Source: Catellatospora bangladeshensis (lineage in GTDB: Bacteria; Actinomycetota; Actinomycetes; Mycobacteriales; Micromonosporaceae). Taken from it: 64,000 nucleotides of DNA. How positions within the stretch are numbered: position 1 is the stretch's first letter; each line of letters begins with the position of its first letter. Position numbers and translations under genes: made by a program. The notes under the pieces are model-generated. The model searched no databases and had not been told where the DNA came from. It was given only the letters and a program-made list of their open reading frames with translations. Shown piece by piece: positions 18,118-27,353 of this stretch. The stretch is taken from NCBI RefSeq assembly GCF_016862575.1, contig NZ_BONF01000048.1, positions 27,455 to 91,454 on the forward strand, read 5' to 3'.

Positions 18118-18687
18118 TCACTCGTAGCGGTAGGCGGCGGATTGGCGTGCTCGCTGCTCTGCCGAACCCAGCCATGGCTCCTCGGCGGCCGGGCTCACCG
18201 GCTCCAGACCGTCGGCGGCCGCACCCCGCACGCCCGGTCCGGAGTATGCCTCATCCACCTCGTCACGGATCGGCTCCGCATACCCGGGGCGGGTCGCCTC
18301 ACGGGCCGGGGGCGTCGCCACCACGTCGGCACCTGGAACGGCTTCGCGCAGCCGCACCGGGGCACCCGCCGCCCGGCGGGTCCGCCGTGCCCGCTGCGGG
18401 CGGGAGACCGATTCGACCCCGGAGCGCGTCGTCGCCCCGGCGATCACGTCGTTGACCTTCACCATCGCCGCGACGGAGGCCGGCAGCACGGCCACCGCCC
18501 ACCAGCCGGTGAGCTCGGCCAGCGAGAGCAGCACCGCCAGCGCCACGGTGCCCTCGAAGAACAGGAAGCACATCAGGTTGCTGGGGCGCACGTACTGCAG
18601 CCCGAGCACGCGGGCGTAGAGGGGCCGGTTGCGGGCCTCCTCGGGGCTGATGCCGCCCGCCCGCCGGGACCGGACGCCCGCCGTCAT
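18118..18687 (-). CDS. Small membrane protein of unknown function encoded after holA
   Basis: A 189-residue protein starting at the ATG at 18685-18687, overlapping the holA stop by 4 nt (ATGA), so it is translationally coupled to holA. After a basic N-terminus (RSRRAGGISPEEARNRPLYAR) there are two hydrophobic helices (FFEGTVALAVLLSLAEL and WWAVAVLPASVAAMV). A basic/acidic disordered C-terminal half of about 90 residues follows, ending EQRARQSAAYRYE. I do not recognise a named domain. The longer frame upstream is a shadow of holA. Confidence 0.8.
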   Translation of the reverse strand: MTAGVRSRRAGGISPEEARNRPLYARVLGLQYVRPSNLMCFLFFEGTVALAVLLSLAELTGWWAVAVLPASVAAMVKVNDVIAGATTRSGVESVSRPQRARRTRRAAGAPVRLREAVPGADVVATPPAREATRPGYAEPIRDEVDEAYSGPGVRGAAADGLEPVSPAAEEPWLGSAEQRARQSAAYRYE

Positions 18688-19667
18688 CGCACCCCTCCCG
18701 CCTGCTTGGCCTGGGCGAACGCCACGATGGTGCGTTCCAGCGCGTAGTCGCGGTCCTCCTCGCCGCCCTTGACGGCGGCGTTGCAGTCGGCGGCCGCCCG
18801 CATGGCGAGCACCAGGCCGTCCGGGGTCCAGCCGCGCGCCTGCCGCTGCGCCTTCTCGATCTTCCAGGCGGGCATGCCCAGGGTCGAGGCCAGCTGGTAC
18901 GCATTGCCGCGCCCCGCCGAGGCGACCCGCGCCACGGTGCGCACGCCGTCGGCGAGCGCATCGGCGATCGGCACCGGGTCCACCCCGCTGTGCCGAGCCC
19001 AGCGCAGCGCCTCCAGCGCGGCGGGCACGTCCCCGGCGACGGCGGCGTCGGCGACCGCGAAGCCGCTCACCTCCGCCTTGCCCCGGTAGTAGCGGGCGAC
19101 GGTGGCCTGGTCGATCCGGCCGCCGGTGTCCACCATCAGCTGGGCGCACGCGGCGGCGAGCTCGCGCAGGTCGTTGCCGACGGCCTCGATCAGCGCCTCC
19201 GCGGCGTCGGTGCCGCAGCGGCCGCCGAGCCGGCGCACCTCCCCGGTGACGAAGTCGACGCGGTCGCGGTGCTTGCTCAGCTTCGCCGCGGGCACCACGC
19301 TCGCGCCCGCCTTGGTCAGCGCGTCGGCCAGCGCCTTGTTCTTGGCCCCGCCGGCGTGCGCCACAACGAGGCACACGTCCGGGTCGGGCGCCTTGGCGTA
19401 GTCCAGCAGCACTGCCGTGACGTCTTTCTTGGCGTCCTGGGCGCGGCGCAGCACCAGCACCCGGGAGCCGCCGAACAGCGACGGGCTGAGCAGCTCGGCG
19501 AGCTCGCCGACGAGCATCGTGTCGGCGTCCACCTCGCGGACCTCCGCGGCCGGGTCGGCGGCACGGGCCCGCGCGGCCGCGTCGGCGATCGCGCGTGCCA
19601 CCAGAAGCTCCTCGTCGCCCAGCACGAGGACCACGGGTGTCAGGACGGGGGACGGAACCTGGCTCAC
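18684..19667 (-). CDS. holA: DNA polymerase III subunit delta
   Basis: A 327-residue clamp-loader subunit. It opens with PVVLVLGDEELLVARAI, and SLFGGSRVLVLRRAQDAK is the family's conserved second strand. The AAA-like fold continues to a C-terminal helical collar (WARHSGVDPVPIADALADGVRTVARV, RQARGWTPDGL). I placed the start at the GTG at 19665-19667, which follows GAGGT; a GTG one codon upstream is equally possible. The holA-comEC-comEA order is conserved across actinobacteria. A 43-nt gap separates it from comEC. Confidence 0.94.
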   Translation of the reverse strand: MSQVPSPVLTPVVLVLGDEELLVARAIADAAARARAADPAAEVREVDADTMLVGELAELLSPSLFGGSRVLVLRRAQDAKKDVTAVLLDYAKAPDPDVCLVVAHAGGAKNKALADALTKAGASVVPAAKLSKHRDRVDFVTGEVRRLGGRCGTDAAEALIEAVGNDLRELAAACAQLMVDTGGRIDQATVARYYRGKAEVSGFAVADAAVAGDVPAALEALRWARHSGVDPVPIADALADGVRTVARVASAGRGNAYQLASTLGMPAWKIEKAQRQARGWTPDGLVLAMRAAADCNAAVKGGEEDRDYALERTIVAFAQAKQAGGVR

Positions 19668-19710
19668 CACCTCGCTATCGTCGCATGAGGCCCTGACCGG
19701 CCGTCCATCG

Positions 19711-22326
19711 TCACTCGAACGGGCGCGTCGGGAGCACGACGGAAAGCTTCCCCCGGTCGAGGACGACCGCGACGTCGCCGCTGACGTCGGTGCGCAGCAC
19801 CCGCGCCCCGCGCCCGGCCAGCCGCGCGAGCACGGACGCGCTCGGGTGCCCGTAGTCGTTGTCCCGCCCCACGCTGACCAGCGCGATCCTGGGTGACACC
19901 GCGTCCAGGAAGCTCGGCTCCTGAAAACCGCTGCCGTGGTGGGAGACCTTGAGGATCGGCGCGGACAGGTCCGCCCGCGCGTCGAGCAGTGCCTGCTGCC
20001 GTTCCGTCTCGGCGTCACCGGTGAGCAGTACCCGCACCCCGCGCACCGTGGCGGCGAGCAGCAGCGAGTTGTTGTTCGGGTCGCTGCGGGTGCCGTGCAT
20101 CGGCGCTGACCCGAGCACGTCAAGGCGTACCTCGCCGACGGTCCAGCCGCCGGCATCCGGCGCCGCGCGCACCGCGACGCCGTGCGCCGCCGCCGTACGG
20201 GCCACGGCCTCCCGGCCGGTCGCGGGCTCGGGCCAGGAGGTGGTGATCACGGCGCCGATCCGCCGCCCGGCCAGCACCCCGTCGAGGCCGCCGATGTGGT
20301 CCAGATGGAAGTGGCTTACCAGCAGCAATGGCACCTCGTCCACGCCGAGCCCGCGCAGGCAGCGGTCCACGTCGGCCGGGCGCGGACCGGCGTCCACCAC
20401 CACGGCCGCGCCGCCACCGGCGTTGAGCACGGTCGCGTCGCCCTGGCCGACGTCGCAGGCCACGACCAGCCAGCCGTCCGGCGGCCAGCCGCCCGCCAGC
20501 ACCCGCACCGGCAGCGCGCCGAGCATCGCGGCCAGCGTGATCACGAGCGCGAGGCGGCGTACCGCGCGGCGCCGGAAGCCGATCAGCAGCAGCACGGTGA
20601 TCCCGGCCAGCAGCAGCGCCCCGGGCGCACCGTCCGGCCACGGCAGCACGCCCGCGGGCAGGCCGCTGCCCACCCGGGCGACGGTGACCAGCCACCGTGC
20701 GGGCCAGCTGCCGAGCCACGCGGCGAACTCGGCCCCGTCCGGCCAGACCGGCGACAGCAGCGCGGCCGCGACGCCGGTGACCGTCGCGGGCGCGATCGCC
20801 GGCACGGCGACCAGATTGGCCGGTACGGCGACGAGGCTCACCGTGCCGCTGATCCCCGCGACGACCGGCGCGCAGGCCAGCTGCGCCGCGGTCGGCACGG
20901 CCAGCGCCTCGGCCATCCCCGGCGGCACCCGGCGGCGGCGCAGCGCGTCCCGCATGGACGGCGCGAGCAGCAGCAGGCCGGAGGTGGCCAGCACGGACAG
21001 CGCGAACCCGGCGTCAGTGGCCAGCTCCGGATCGGCCACCAGCAGCACCACGACCGCCGTGCACAGCGCGGGCAGCGCGGCGCGGGAGCGGCCGGAGGCC
21101 AGCGCGAGCAGCGCCACGCCGCCCATCACCGCGGCGCGCACCACACTCGGCGACGGCCTGGCCAGGATCACGAACCCGACCACCGACACCGCGCACAGCA
21201 GCGCGGTCAGCCGCGGCCCGGCCCTGCCCCACCGGGCGAGCAGCAGCACCGCCCCGGTCACGATCGCCACGTTGGACCCGCTGACGGCTGTCAAATGAGT
21301 CATGCCGGTGTCCACGAACGCCTGGTCGACGGCCGGGTCCAGGCGGCTGGTGTCACCCACGACCAGGCCCGGGAGCAGCCCGCCGACGGCCGCGTCGAGT
21401 GGGGCGCAGGCCCGTTGCAGTCCCGCCCGCAGTCCCCCGGCGGCCCGCTGGATCCAGGGTGCCTGTCCCAGCAGCTCCGGCGGCCCGTTAACGGACAGCA
21501 CGGCAGCCCGCAGGTCGCCGCCCCGGCTTGGCCCGAGCCGGGCCTCGGCGCGCACCCGCTGGCCGGGCAGCAGCCCACGCCAGCCGTCCCCGGTGGCCAG
21601 CACCAGCACCCGCACGTCGGTGCGCAGCTCCCCGGCCACCGCCAGATGCGCGGCCACCACCCAGGTCTGCTCCCGCCCGGTCACCCCGGCGGCGGGACGC
21701 GGATCGTCCCGCACGGTCAGCTCGACCGTAACCGTGGCCCGCCGCGCGACCAGCTCCCCCAGCTCAGGAGCATCCCGCGCCGCCAGCCGCGCCCCGGTCG
21801 CCGCCGCCCCGCACAGCACCCCGAGAAACGCCCCGGCCACGATCCACCGCCACGCCCCACCCCCGGCGTCTGCCACCCCCACCCGCGCTGCACCCGACCG
21901 AGCACTCACCCGCGCGACGCCCCCGCGCACTGCACTCGACTGAGCAGCACCCCCACGCAGTGGACCCGGCCGGACCGCGTCCACCCGCGTAGCACTCGAC
22001 CGGGCTGCACTTTCGGGGAAACTGCGGCCTTCAGTGCCTGCGAGCCCGCGGTTTCCCTGAATCTGCGCGAGGAGCCGGCCGACCGTGGGCGGGAGAAGGG
22101 CCGGCCGGGTGTCTCGTTCGGCCGGGTGTGGCGCCTGTTCGGAGCCGCGTGTGCCGCGGCAGCTCCGGAGCAGGTGAGAACGCCAGGTGGCGGCTAGGAG
22201 GGCGCCTGCGGCGCCGATGGCGGCGAGGGTCAGCGACACGGGGAGGCTGGTCAGCAGCGCGGTAAGGGAGGCAGCCCAGCAGCCGAGGGCGAAGGGTGCC
22301 AGCCGCAGGTCGGGTCCGTCGCCCAT
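19711..22326 (-). CDS. comEC: ComEC/Rec2 family DNA-uptake channel protein
   Basis: An 871-residue polytopic membrane protein. The central Competence domain has many helices and includes THLTAVSGSNVAIVTGAVLL. A C-terminal metallo-beta-lactamase domain carries HFHLDHIGGLDG and later SHHGSGFQEPSF; this nuclease-like domain is thought to degrade the non-imported strand. After the first two N-terminal helices there is an unusual ~100-residue low-complexity segment (about 60-150, rich in R, A, S, V and G). Its DNA contains an in-frame palindrome and degenerate GCACTCGACC-type repeats, suggesting repeat insertion. The start overlaps the comEA stop by 1 nt (TGATG). Whether this organism is naturally competent is unknown. 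Confidence 0.93.
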   Translation of the reverse strand: MGDGPDLRLAPFALGCWAASLTALLTSLPVSLTLAAIGAAGALLAATWRSHLLRSCRGTRGSEQAPHPAERDTRPALLPPTVGRLLAQIQGNRGLAGTEGRSFPESAARSSATRVDAVRPGPLRGGAAQSSAVRGGVARVSARSGAARVGVADAGGGAWRWIVAGAFLGVLCGAAATGARLAARDAPELGELVARRATVTVELTVRDDPRPAAGVTGREQTWVVAAHLAVAGELRTDVRVLVLATGDGWRGLLPGQRVRAEARLGPSRGGDLRAAVLSVNGPPELLGQAPWIQRAAGGLRAGLQRACAPLDAAVGGLLPGLVVGDTSRLDPAVDQAFVDTGMTHLTAVSGSNVAIVTGAVLLLARWGRAGPRLTALLCAVSVVGFVILARPSPSVVRAAVMGGVALLALASGRSRAALPALCTAVVVLLVADPELATDAGFALSVLATSGLLLLAPSMRDALRRRRVPPGMAEALAVPTAAQLACAPVVAGISGTVSLVAVPANLVAVPAIAPATVTGVAAALLSPVWPDGAEFAAWLGSWPARWLVTVARVGSGLPAGVLPWPDGAPGALLLAGITVLLLIGFRRRAVRRLALVITLAAMLGALPVRVLAGGWPPDGWLVVACDVGQGDATVLNAGGGAAVVVDAGPRPADVDRCLRGLGVDEVPLLLVSHFHLDHIGGLDGVLAGRRIGAVITTSWPEPATGREAVARTAAAHGVAVRAAPDAGGWTVGEVRLDVLGSAPMHGTRSDPNNNSLLLAATVRGVRVLLTGDAETERQQALLDARADLSAPILKVSHHGSGFQEPSFLDAVSPRIALVSVGRDNDYGHPSASVLARLAGRGARVLRTDVSGDVAVVLDRGKLSVVLPTRPFE
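22016..22057. repeat. Palindrome inside comEC coding sequence
   Basis: GGGAAACTGCGG (22016-22027) and CCGCGGTTTCCC (22046-22057) pair at 11 of 12 positions around an 18-nt loop. It is in frame within the low-complexity N-terminal segment of comEC. It is adjacent to degenerate GCACTCGACC-like units at about 21885-22010. It may be an intergenic-type repeat that became coding. Confidence 0.65.
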
Positions 22327-23156
22327 CAGACCGTGACCAGGTCTTTGAGCTGCGCGAACTTCGACTCGCCAATGCCCTCGACCTGGCGCAGGTCGCCGAC
22401 GCCGCGGAACTCGCCGTGCCGGGCGCGGTGGTCGAGGATCCGCTGGGCGAGCACCGGCCCGACCCCGGGCAGCGCGTCGAGCTGCGCCAGCGTCGCGGTG
22501 TTCAGGTTCACCAGGCCACCGGTCGCCGGGCCGCCGTCCCCGCCGAGCACACCCGCGGCGGGCAGACCCGGCACGGCGACGGCGATCAGCTCGCCGTCGG
22601 TCACCTTGCGGGCCAGGTTGACCGTGGACAGATCGGTGTCGGGCAGCACGCCGCCCGCCGCCTCGATGGCGTCGGCGACCCGCGACCCGGGCGGCAGCCG
22701 GACCAGGCCGGGCTTGCGCACCCGCCCGGTGACGGCGACGACCAGCGGCTGCGGCGACGCCGGGGCGGACGGGCGGGGCGCGTCGGGCACGACCACGGCC
22801 GGTTCGGGCACGGGATCGCTGGACGGCCGAGCCTGCCAGGCCAGGTAGGCCGCGACCGCGACCACCAGCGCGGCCACGGCGGCGAGCGCCCGCAACCCGC
22901 GCCGCCCCGGGTCGAACGCGCCCCGGCCCGGCAGCGCGCTGGGCGGAGCCGGGTCAGCCGCGTCGGACGGGTGGGCTGCGCCGGGCAGCACGTCGAGGAA
23001 GGGCGCGCCGAGGAGTCCACTCGGCCAGGCCGGAGCCGCCACCGGCTCGGGCGCGGACTCGGGGACGGTGGCGGGCCCGAGGCCGGGGAACACCCGGTGC
23101 AGGCGATCGCGGGTGGCGGCCTCGTCGGGCGGTGGCGTACGGAAGGACGACAGCAC
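22326..23156 (-). CDS. comEA: ComEA family DNA-binding competence protein
   Basis: A 276-residue protein. A ~87-residue disordered cytoplasmic N-terminus is followed by one helix (LRALAAVAALVVAVAAYLAW). An SLBB domain comes next (VTGRVRKPGLVRLPPGSRVADAIEAAGG). The C-terminal helix-hairpin-helix pair VNLNTATLAQLDALPGVGPVLAQRIL is the DNA-binding signature of ComEA. It delivers double-stranded DNA to the ComEC channel. The long N-terminal extension is common in actinobacterial ComEA. It is the first gene of comEA-comEC-holA. Confidence 0.95.
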   Translation of the reverse strand: MLSSFRTPPPDEAATRDRLHRVFPGLGPATVPESAPEPVAAPAWPSGLLGAPFLDVLPGAAHPSDAADPAPPSALPGRGAFDPGRRGLRALAAVAALVVAVAAYLAWQARPSSDPVPEPAVVVPDAPRPSAPASPQPLVVAVTGRVRKPGLVRLPPGSRVADAIEAAGGVLPDTDLSTVNLARKVTDGELIAVAVPGLPAAGVLGGDGGPATGGLVNLNTATLAQLDALPGVGPVLAQRILDHRARHGEFRGVGDLRQVEGIGESKFAQLKDLVTV

Positions 23157-23468
23157 GCGGCCACGCTAGGCGGGCACCGGCGCACGGCGTACCCGCCAAA
23201 TCCGTTGCCTGTGGACGGCGGCCCGCTTGGGGACAACCGCCTGATCAAGCCCCCGCCGTGCTATACGCGAGCCGCGAAGCGCGCCCGTCCACAACGGACT
23301 CTTACGTCCGCGCCGGTTTCATAAACAGTTTTGAAGTTACGAATCATCGAACGCTGTTAACCGCTCTGCCGCAGCGCATTCCTCCGCTTCTAGGTTCGGC
23401 GCACCCCTTCGCGGTCGGCGTCATCGGGACCCGGCCGCGAAGCAGGGGATCTCTGGGAGGAGAGAACC
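23157..23468. other. Divergent control region between comEA and the subtilase gene
   Basis: 312 nt without a gene. The stretch 23318-23360 is markedly AT-rich for this genome (CATAAACAGTTTTGAAG, then TTACGAATCATCG) and contains AACAG...CTGTT half-sites that could bind a regulator. A ribosome site (GGGAGGAGAGAA) precedes the TTG start at 23469. I could not define a convincing -35/-10 pair. Confidence 0.5.
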
Positions 23469-25427
23469 TTGCGGCAACGAGTTTCCCGCCTCGGCATCGC
23501 GATCATCGTCGCGTTCGCCGGGGCCCTGGGGACCGGTGGCCTGGCGAACGCCGCGCCCACCGGCCCCGAAGGCGCCATCCTGTACGCCGACAGCCCGAAC
23601 GCGGTCCCCGGCCGCTACATCGTGGTGTTCAAGGACGCCGCGGTGCCCGCCGCGGGCGTCGGCACGAAGGCCCGCGACCTCGCCGGGCGCTTCGGCGGGC
23701 AGGCCCGCCACCTGTACACGGCGGGCCTGCGCGGCTTCTCGGTGACCCTGTCCGACAAGCAGGCCCGGAAGCTGGCCGCCGACCCGGCGGTCGCCTCGGT
23801 CGAGGCGGTGCAGCGCATCAGCGTCGCCGACACCCAGAACAACCCGCCGAACTGGGGCGACGACCGGATCGACCAGCAGAACCTGCCGCTGAACCAGGCG
23901 TACACGTACCCCACCAACCCCGGTCAGGGCGCGACGGTCTATGTGCTGGACACCGGTATCAACGCCAACCACGTCGACTTCACCGGCCGGGTCGGCCAGG
24001 GCACGGACATGGTCGACGACGACAGCACCCCCACCGACTGCCACGGGCACGGCACGCACGTGGCCGGCACCGCCGTGGGCACCAGCTACGGCGTGGCCAA
24101 GAAGGCCCGCGTGGTGGCCGTACGGGTGCTGAACTGCCAGGGTAGCGGCACGAACGACGACCTGATCGCGGGCATCAACTGGGTGCGCACCAACGCCCAG
24201 AAGCCGGCCGTGGTCAACTACAGCATCGGCTGCCAGAGCCGCTGCACCAGCCAGGCCATGGACAGCGCCGTGTCGAGCCTGATCTCGTCCGGCGTGCAGT
24301 TCGTCCAGGCGGCGGGCAACTCGTCCGACGACGCCTGCTACTACAGCCCGCAGGCCGTCGCGGCGGCGGTCACCGTCGGCAACACCAACAGCTCCGACGC
24401 CCGCAACAGCAGCAGCAACTACGGCTCCTGCCTGGACATCTTCGCCCCGGGCACGAGCATCGTGTCGGCGTCGTACTCCAGCAACACCGGCAGCGCGACG
24501 ATGACGGGCACCTCGATGGCCTCGCCGCACACGGCCGGCGCCGCGGCGGTGTACCTGGGGCTCAACCCGAACGCCACGCCCGCCCAGGTGCGTGACGCGC
24601 TGGTCAACAACGCCACCACCGGCAAGGTGACCAGCCCCGGCACCGGTTCGCCGAACCGGCTGCTCTACACCGGCTTCATGAACGGCGGGACGAACCCGAA
24701 CAACCCGTCGGTCACCAACCCGGGCAACCGCAGCACCGCCGTCGGGCAGTCCGTCAGCCTGCAGATGCAGGCCAGCGGCGGCACGACGCCGTACACCTGG
24801 AGCGCCTCCGGCCTGCCCGCGGGGCTGTCGATCAGCTCGTCGAGCGGCCTGATCACGGGCAGCCCGACCACGGCCGGCACGTACAACGTCACGGTCACGG
24901 TGACCGACGCCGCGTCGAAGACCGGCACGGCGAACTTCACCTGGACCGTCACCACCGGTGGCGGCGGCTGCACGGCCACCCAGGTCGTGGGCAACTCCAG
25001 CTTCGAGAGCGGCACCACGCCGTGGACCGCGGACTCGGGCGTCATCGGCGCCTTCGCGAGCTACGGCTACCCGGGCAAGACCGGCACCCGCACCGCGTGG
25101 CTCGGCGGCCAGGGCCAGACCCAGACCGACTGGGTCCAGCAGTCGGTGACCATCCCGGCCGGGTGCACCAGCGCCACGCTGCGCTACTGGATCCGCATCA
25201 CCACCGCCGAGACCGACGGCCAGGTCTGGGACCGGCTGACCGTAACCCTCGGCGGCACGACGGTGGCCACCGCCACCAACCTCGACGCCAACTCGGCGTA
25301 CGTGGAGAAGGTCATCAACGTCAGCCAGTTCATCGGGCAGACGGTGACGCTGAAGTTCAACGGCGTCGAGGACCAGTCGCTGCAGACCAGCTGGGTCATC
25401 GACGACGTGACCATCAGCGCCTCCTGA
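23469..25427 (+). CDS. Secreted subtilisin-like serine protease (S8) with C-terminal accessory domains
   Basis: A 652-residue exported protease starting at a TTG (23469) after GGGAGGAGAG. Signal peptide 1-28 (ANA cleavage); an I9-type propeptide/chaperone domain about 48-120 (GRYIVVFKD). The S8 catalytic domain about 152-400 has D161 (VLDTGI), H194 (GHGTHVAG), oxyanion N284 (AAGNSS) and S349 (GTSMASPH), all intact. After it come an Ig-like putative cadherin-type module ([15 protein letters not shown]) and a ~150-residue beta domain ([17 protein letters not shown] to the end) resembling carbohydrate- or surface-binding modules. It is likely a proteinase-K-like extracellular protease. It ends at a terminator shared with the convergent HTH gene. 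Confidence 0.94.
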   Translation: MRQRVSRLGIAIIVAFAGALGTGGLANAAPTGPEGAILYADSPNAVPGRYIVVFKDAAVPAAGVGTKARDLAGRFGGQARHLYTAGLRGFSVTLSDKQARKLAADPAVASVEAVQRISVADTQNNPPNWGDDRIDQQNLPLNQAYTYPTNPGQGATVYVLDTGINANHVDFTGRVGQGTDMVDDDSTPTDCHGHGTHVAGTAVGTSYGVAKKARVVAVRVLNCQGSGTNDDLIAGINWVRTNAQKPAVVNYSIGCQSRCTSQAMDSAVSSLISSGVQFVQAAGNSSDDACYYSPQAVAAAVTVGNTNSSDARNSSSNYGSCLDIFAPGTSIVSASYSSNTGSATMTGTSMASPHTAGAAAVYLGLNPNATPAQVRDALVNNATTGKVTSPGTGSPNRLLYTGFMNGGTNPNNPSVTNPGNRSTAVGQSVSLQMQASGGTTPYTWSASGLPAGLSISSSSGLITGSPTTAGTYNVTVTVTDAASKTGTANFTWTVTTGGGGCTATQVVGNSSFESGTTPWTADSGVIGAFASYGYPGKTGTRTAWLGGQGQTQTDWVQQSVTIPAGCTSATLRYWIRITTAETDGQVWDRLTVTLGGTTVATATNLDANSAYVEKVINVSQFIGQTVTLKFNGVEDQSLQTSWVIDDVTISAS

Positions 25428-25453
25428 CGGAAGGCTCACCGATCGGGGGAAGG

Positions 25454-25486
25454 GCGGCCGGGCATCTCACGACGATGCCCGGCCGC
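25454..25486. terminator. Bidirectional terminator between subtilase and HTH gene
   Basis: Perfect 13-bp arms GCGGCCGGGCATC (25454-25466) and its complement (25474-25486) with a 7-nt loop, between two convergent genes. It abuts the stop codon of the minus-strand gene. Confidence 0.88.
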
Positions 25487-26425
25487 TCACTCCCATTCCC
25501 AGCGCATGCCCACGATGCCCGGCGGGATGTCGGTCGCCACCACGTGCGCGCCGTGCGTCGAGCCGATCCAGACCTCGCGTACGCCCTGGTCGGGCGCGTG
25601 GATGCCGCGCCGTTCGAAGCGGTAGCAGCGGGCCGGCACCGCGTCGCGGTCGAACTGCACCTGCAGCACGTACTCCCCCACCGGCACCGAGAAGCCCCGG
25701 TAGTAGTTGTCGGTCGCGACGGCGGAGCCGCTCTCGAACTCGTACTCGATGACGACGGTGTCACCCTGGGACAGCATCCGGTCGAAGATGATCTCGGCTG
25801 CCTGCAGGCCCGACTCGGGGTCCGAGCGCACCCGCCCCAGCCGGCAGTTGCGCAGGGCGTGCACGCCGGTGGGCGCGCCCAGGTCGTCGGTGCGGAAGAT
25901 GCCGACGGTGCGCGAGACCCGGTCCACGTTGGCCCGCAGCACCTGGCGGCAGGTCAGGCTCAGCTCCTGGCGCCCCGCGCCGACCGTGTACAGGTCGTGC
26001 AGGCTGATCCGGGTCAGCTCGTGGTACATCCACTTGTCGAGCTCGCCGATGATCTTCGAGACGCTGTTGCCGTTCTCGAACAGGCGGTCGATGTCGATGG
26101 TGCCGGGCGGCTGGTTCAGCCAGCGCCCGCGCGGGCGGCGCGGGCCCAGCTGGGCGATGAGGGACTCGGCGGGCAGCGACAGGATCTGCTCCAGCAGCCG
26201 CACCGCCTTCATGGACTCGGGACGCTCCGGGCGGCTGCGCCCCCGCCGCCAGTAGCTCAACGTGGCCAGGCTGACGCTCACCCCGGCGGCGGACAGCCGC
26301 TCCTGGATCTCCTCCGGCCGGATGCCCCGGTCTTCGATGGCCAGGTGCAGCGCTGCGGAGAACGGGCCGGTACGCAGCGCATGCGCCAGGTCCCGGCCGA
26401 GAAGTTCAGAACGAGCCTTCTCCAT
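25487..26425 (-). CDS. Helix-turn-helix domain protein of unknown function
   Basis: A 312-residue protein. An N-terminal XRE-like HTH (about 22-66) includes EIQERLSAAGVSVSLATLSYWRRGRSRPERP, preceded by a short helix. The remaining ~240 residues are a predicted beta-rich domain (LTRISLHDLYTVGAGRQELSLTCRQVLRA, GDTVVIEYEFESG) that I cannot assign. It contains no membrane segment. It is probably a transcriptional regulator that senses a small molecule or protein through its C-terminal domain. Its target is unknown; degV lies 45 nt upstream on the same strand. Confidence 0.75.
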   Translation of the reverse strand: MEKARSELLGRDLAHALRTGPFSAALHLAIEDRGIRPEEIQERLSAAGVSVSLATLSYWRRGRSRPERPESMKAVRLLEQILSLPAESLIAQLGPRRPRGRWLNQPPGTIDIDRLFENGNSVSKIIGELDKWMYHELTRISLHDLYTVGAGRQELSLTCRQVLRANVDRVSRTVGIFRTDDLGAPTGVHALRNCRLGRVRSDPESGLQAAEIIFDRMLSQGDTVVIEYEFESGSAVATDNYYRGFSVPVGEYVLQVQFDRDAVPARCYRFERRGIHAPDQGVREVWIGSTHGAHVVATDIPPGIVGMRWEWE

Positions 26426-26470
26426 GAACGCTGAGTATCACCACGGCATCGCCCCGGCGCTACCCGAGTG

Positions 26471-27349
26471 TCAGAGCTGGTCGTCCAGGAGGGACTGGGC
26501 GGCCTCGGGGAGCCGGTGCACGACGACGCCGGCCAGACCGGGTCCGACGTGCGCGGCGACGACCGCGCCCACCTCGCTGACGTACAGCTCGCAGAGGCGG
26601 TCGCCGAGCCGCTCGCGCAGCGCGTGCTCGACCCACTCGGCCCGCTCGGCGGCGGCCAGGTGGTGCACGGCGACCTCGACCGGCCCGTCACCGGCGGCCT
26701 CCAGCGCGAGCGCGACCAGGCGGTCCAGCGCGCGGGCCGCGGTGCGCACCTTGTCGCGCATGCTGATGCCGCCCGCGGACACCTCCAGCAGCGGCTTCAC
26801 CGCCAGGGCGGTGCCCAGCAGCGCCGAGGCGGCGTTGATCCGGCCGCCGCGGCGCAGGTGCTCCAGGGTGTCCACGTAGAAGAAGGAGCTGGTCCGCTCG
26901 ATGGTGGCCAGCGCCGCGCCGCGTACCCCCACCAGGTCCTCGCCCTGGGCGGCGGCACGGGCCGCGGCCAGCGCGGGAAAGCCCACGCCCATCGCGGCCG
27001 AGCACGAGTCGACCACCTCGACCGGGCCGGGCGCCTCGCCCGCGGCGGCGGTCGCCGCGCCGATCGTGCCGGACAGGGCGCCCGCCAGGTGCACCGACAC
27101 GATGCCGGTCACGCCCGACGCGAACAGCTGCTCGTACACCTGCGCGAACTCGCCGGGGGTGGGCTGGGAGGTGGTGACCGCGACGCGGCGCGCGGTCAGC
27201 GCCACGGCCACCTCGGCCGGGCTGACCTCGACGCCCTCGCGGCCGGAGACGCCGCCCAGCACGACGTGCAGCGGCACCACGGTGAGCGACCCGTCCGCGA
27301 TCGTGGCGGGCAGGTAGGCGGTCGAGTCGGTGACGACGGCTACGGACAT
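26471..27349 (-). CDS. DegV family fatty-acid-binding protein
   Basis: A 292-residue two-domain protein. VVTDSTAYLP at the N-terminus, TSQPTPGEF, SVHLAGALSGTI and VVDSCSAAMGVGF are all DegV hallmarks that contact a bound fatty acid. DegV/FakB proteins present fatty acids to a kinase (FakA); no FakA-like gene is in the window. It follows the lipoprotein gene by 4 nt in the nadD-rsfS block, an order conserved in actinobacteria. Confidence 0.93.
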   Translation of the reverse strand: MSVAVVTDSTAYLPATIADGSLTVVPLHVVLGGVSGREGVEVSPAEVAVALTARRVAVTTSQPTPGEFAQVYEQLFASGVTGIVSVHLAGALSGTIGAATAAAGEAPGPVEVVDSCSAAMGVGFPALAAARAAAQGEDLVGVRGAALATIERTSSFFYVDTLEHLRRGGRINAASALLGTALAVKPLLEVSAGGISMRDKVRTAARALDRLVALALEAAGDGPVEVAVHHLAAAERAEWVEHALRERLGDRLCELYVSEVGAVVAAHVGPGLAGVVVHRLPEAAQSLLDDQL

Positions 27350-27353
27350 GCGG

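Noticed and set aside
23421..25439. A 672-codon minus-strand frame opposite the subtilase
   Set aside because: The plus-strand protein has a signal peptide and a complete catalytic triad; the opposite frame has none.
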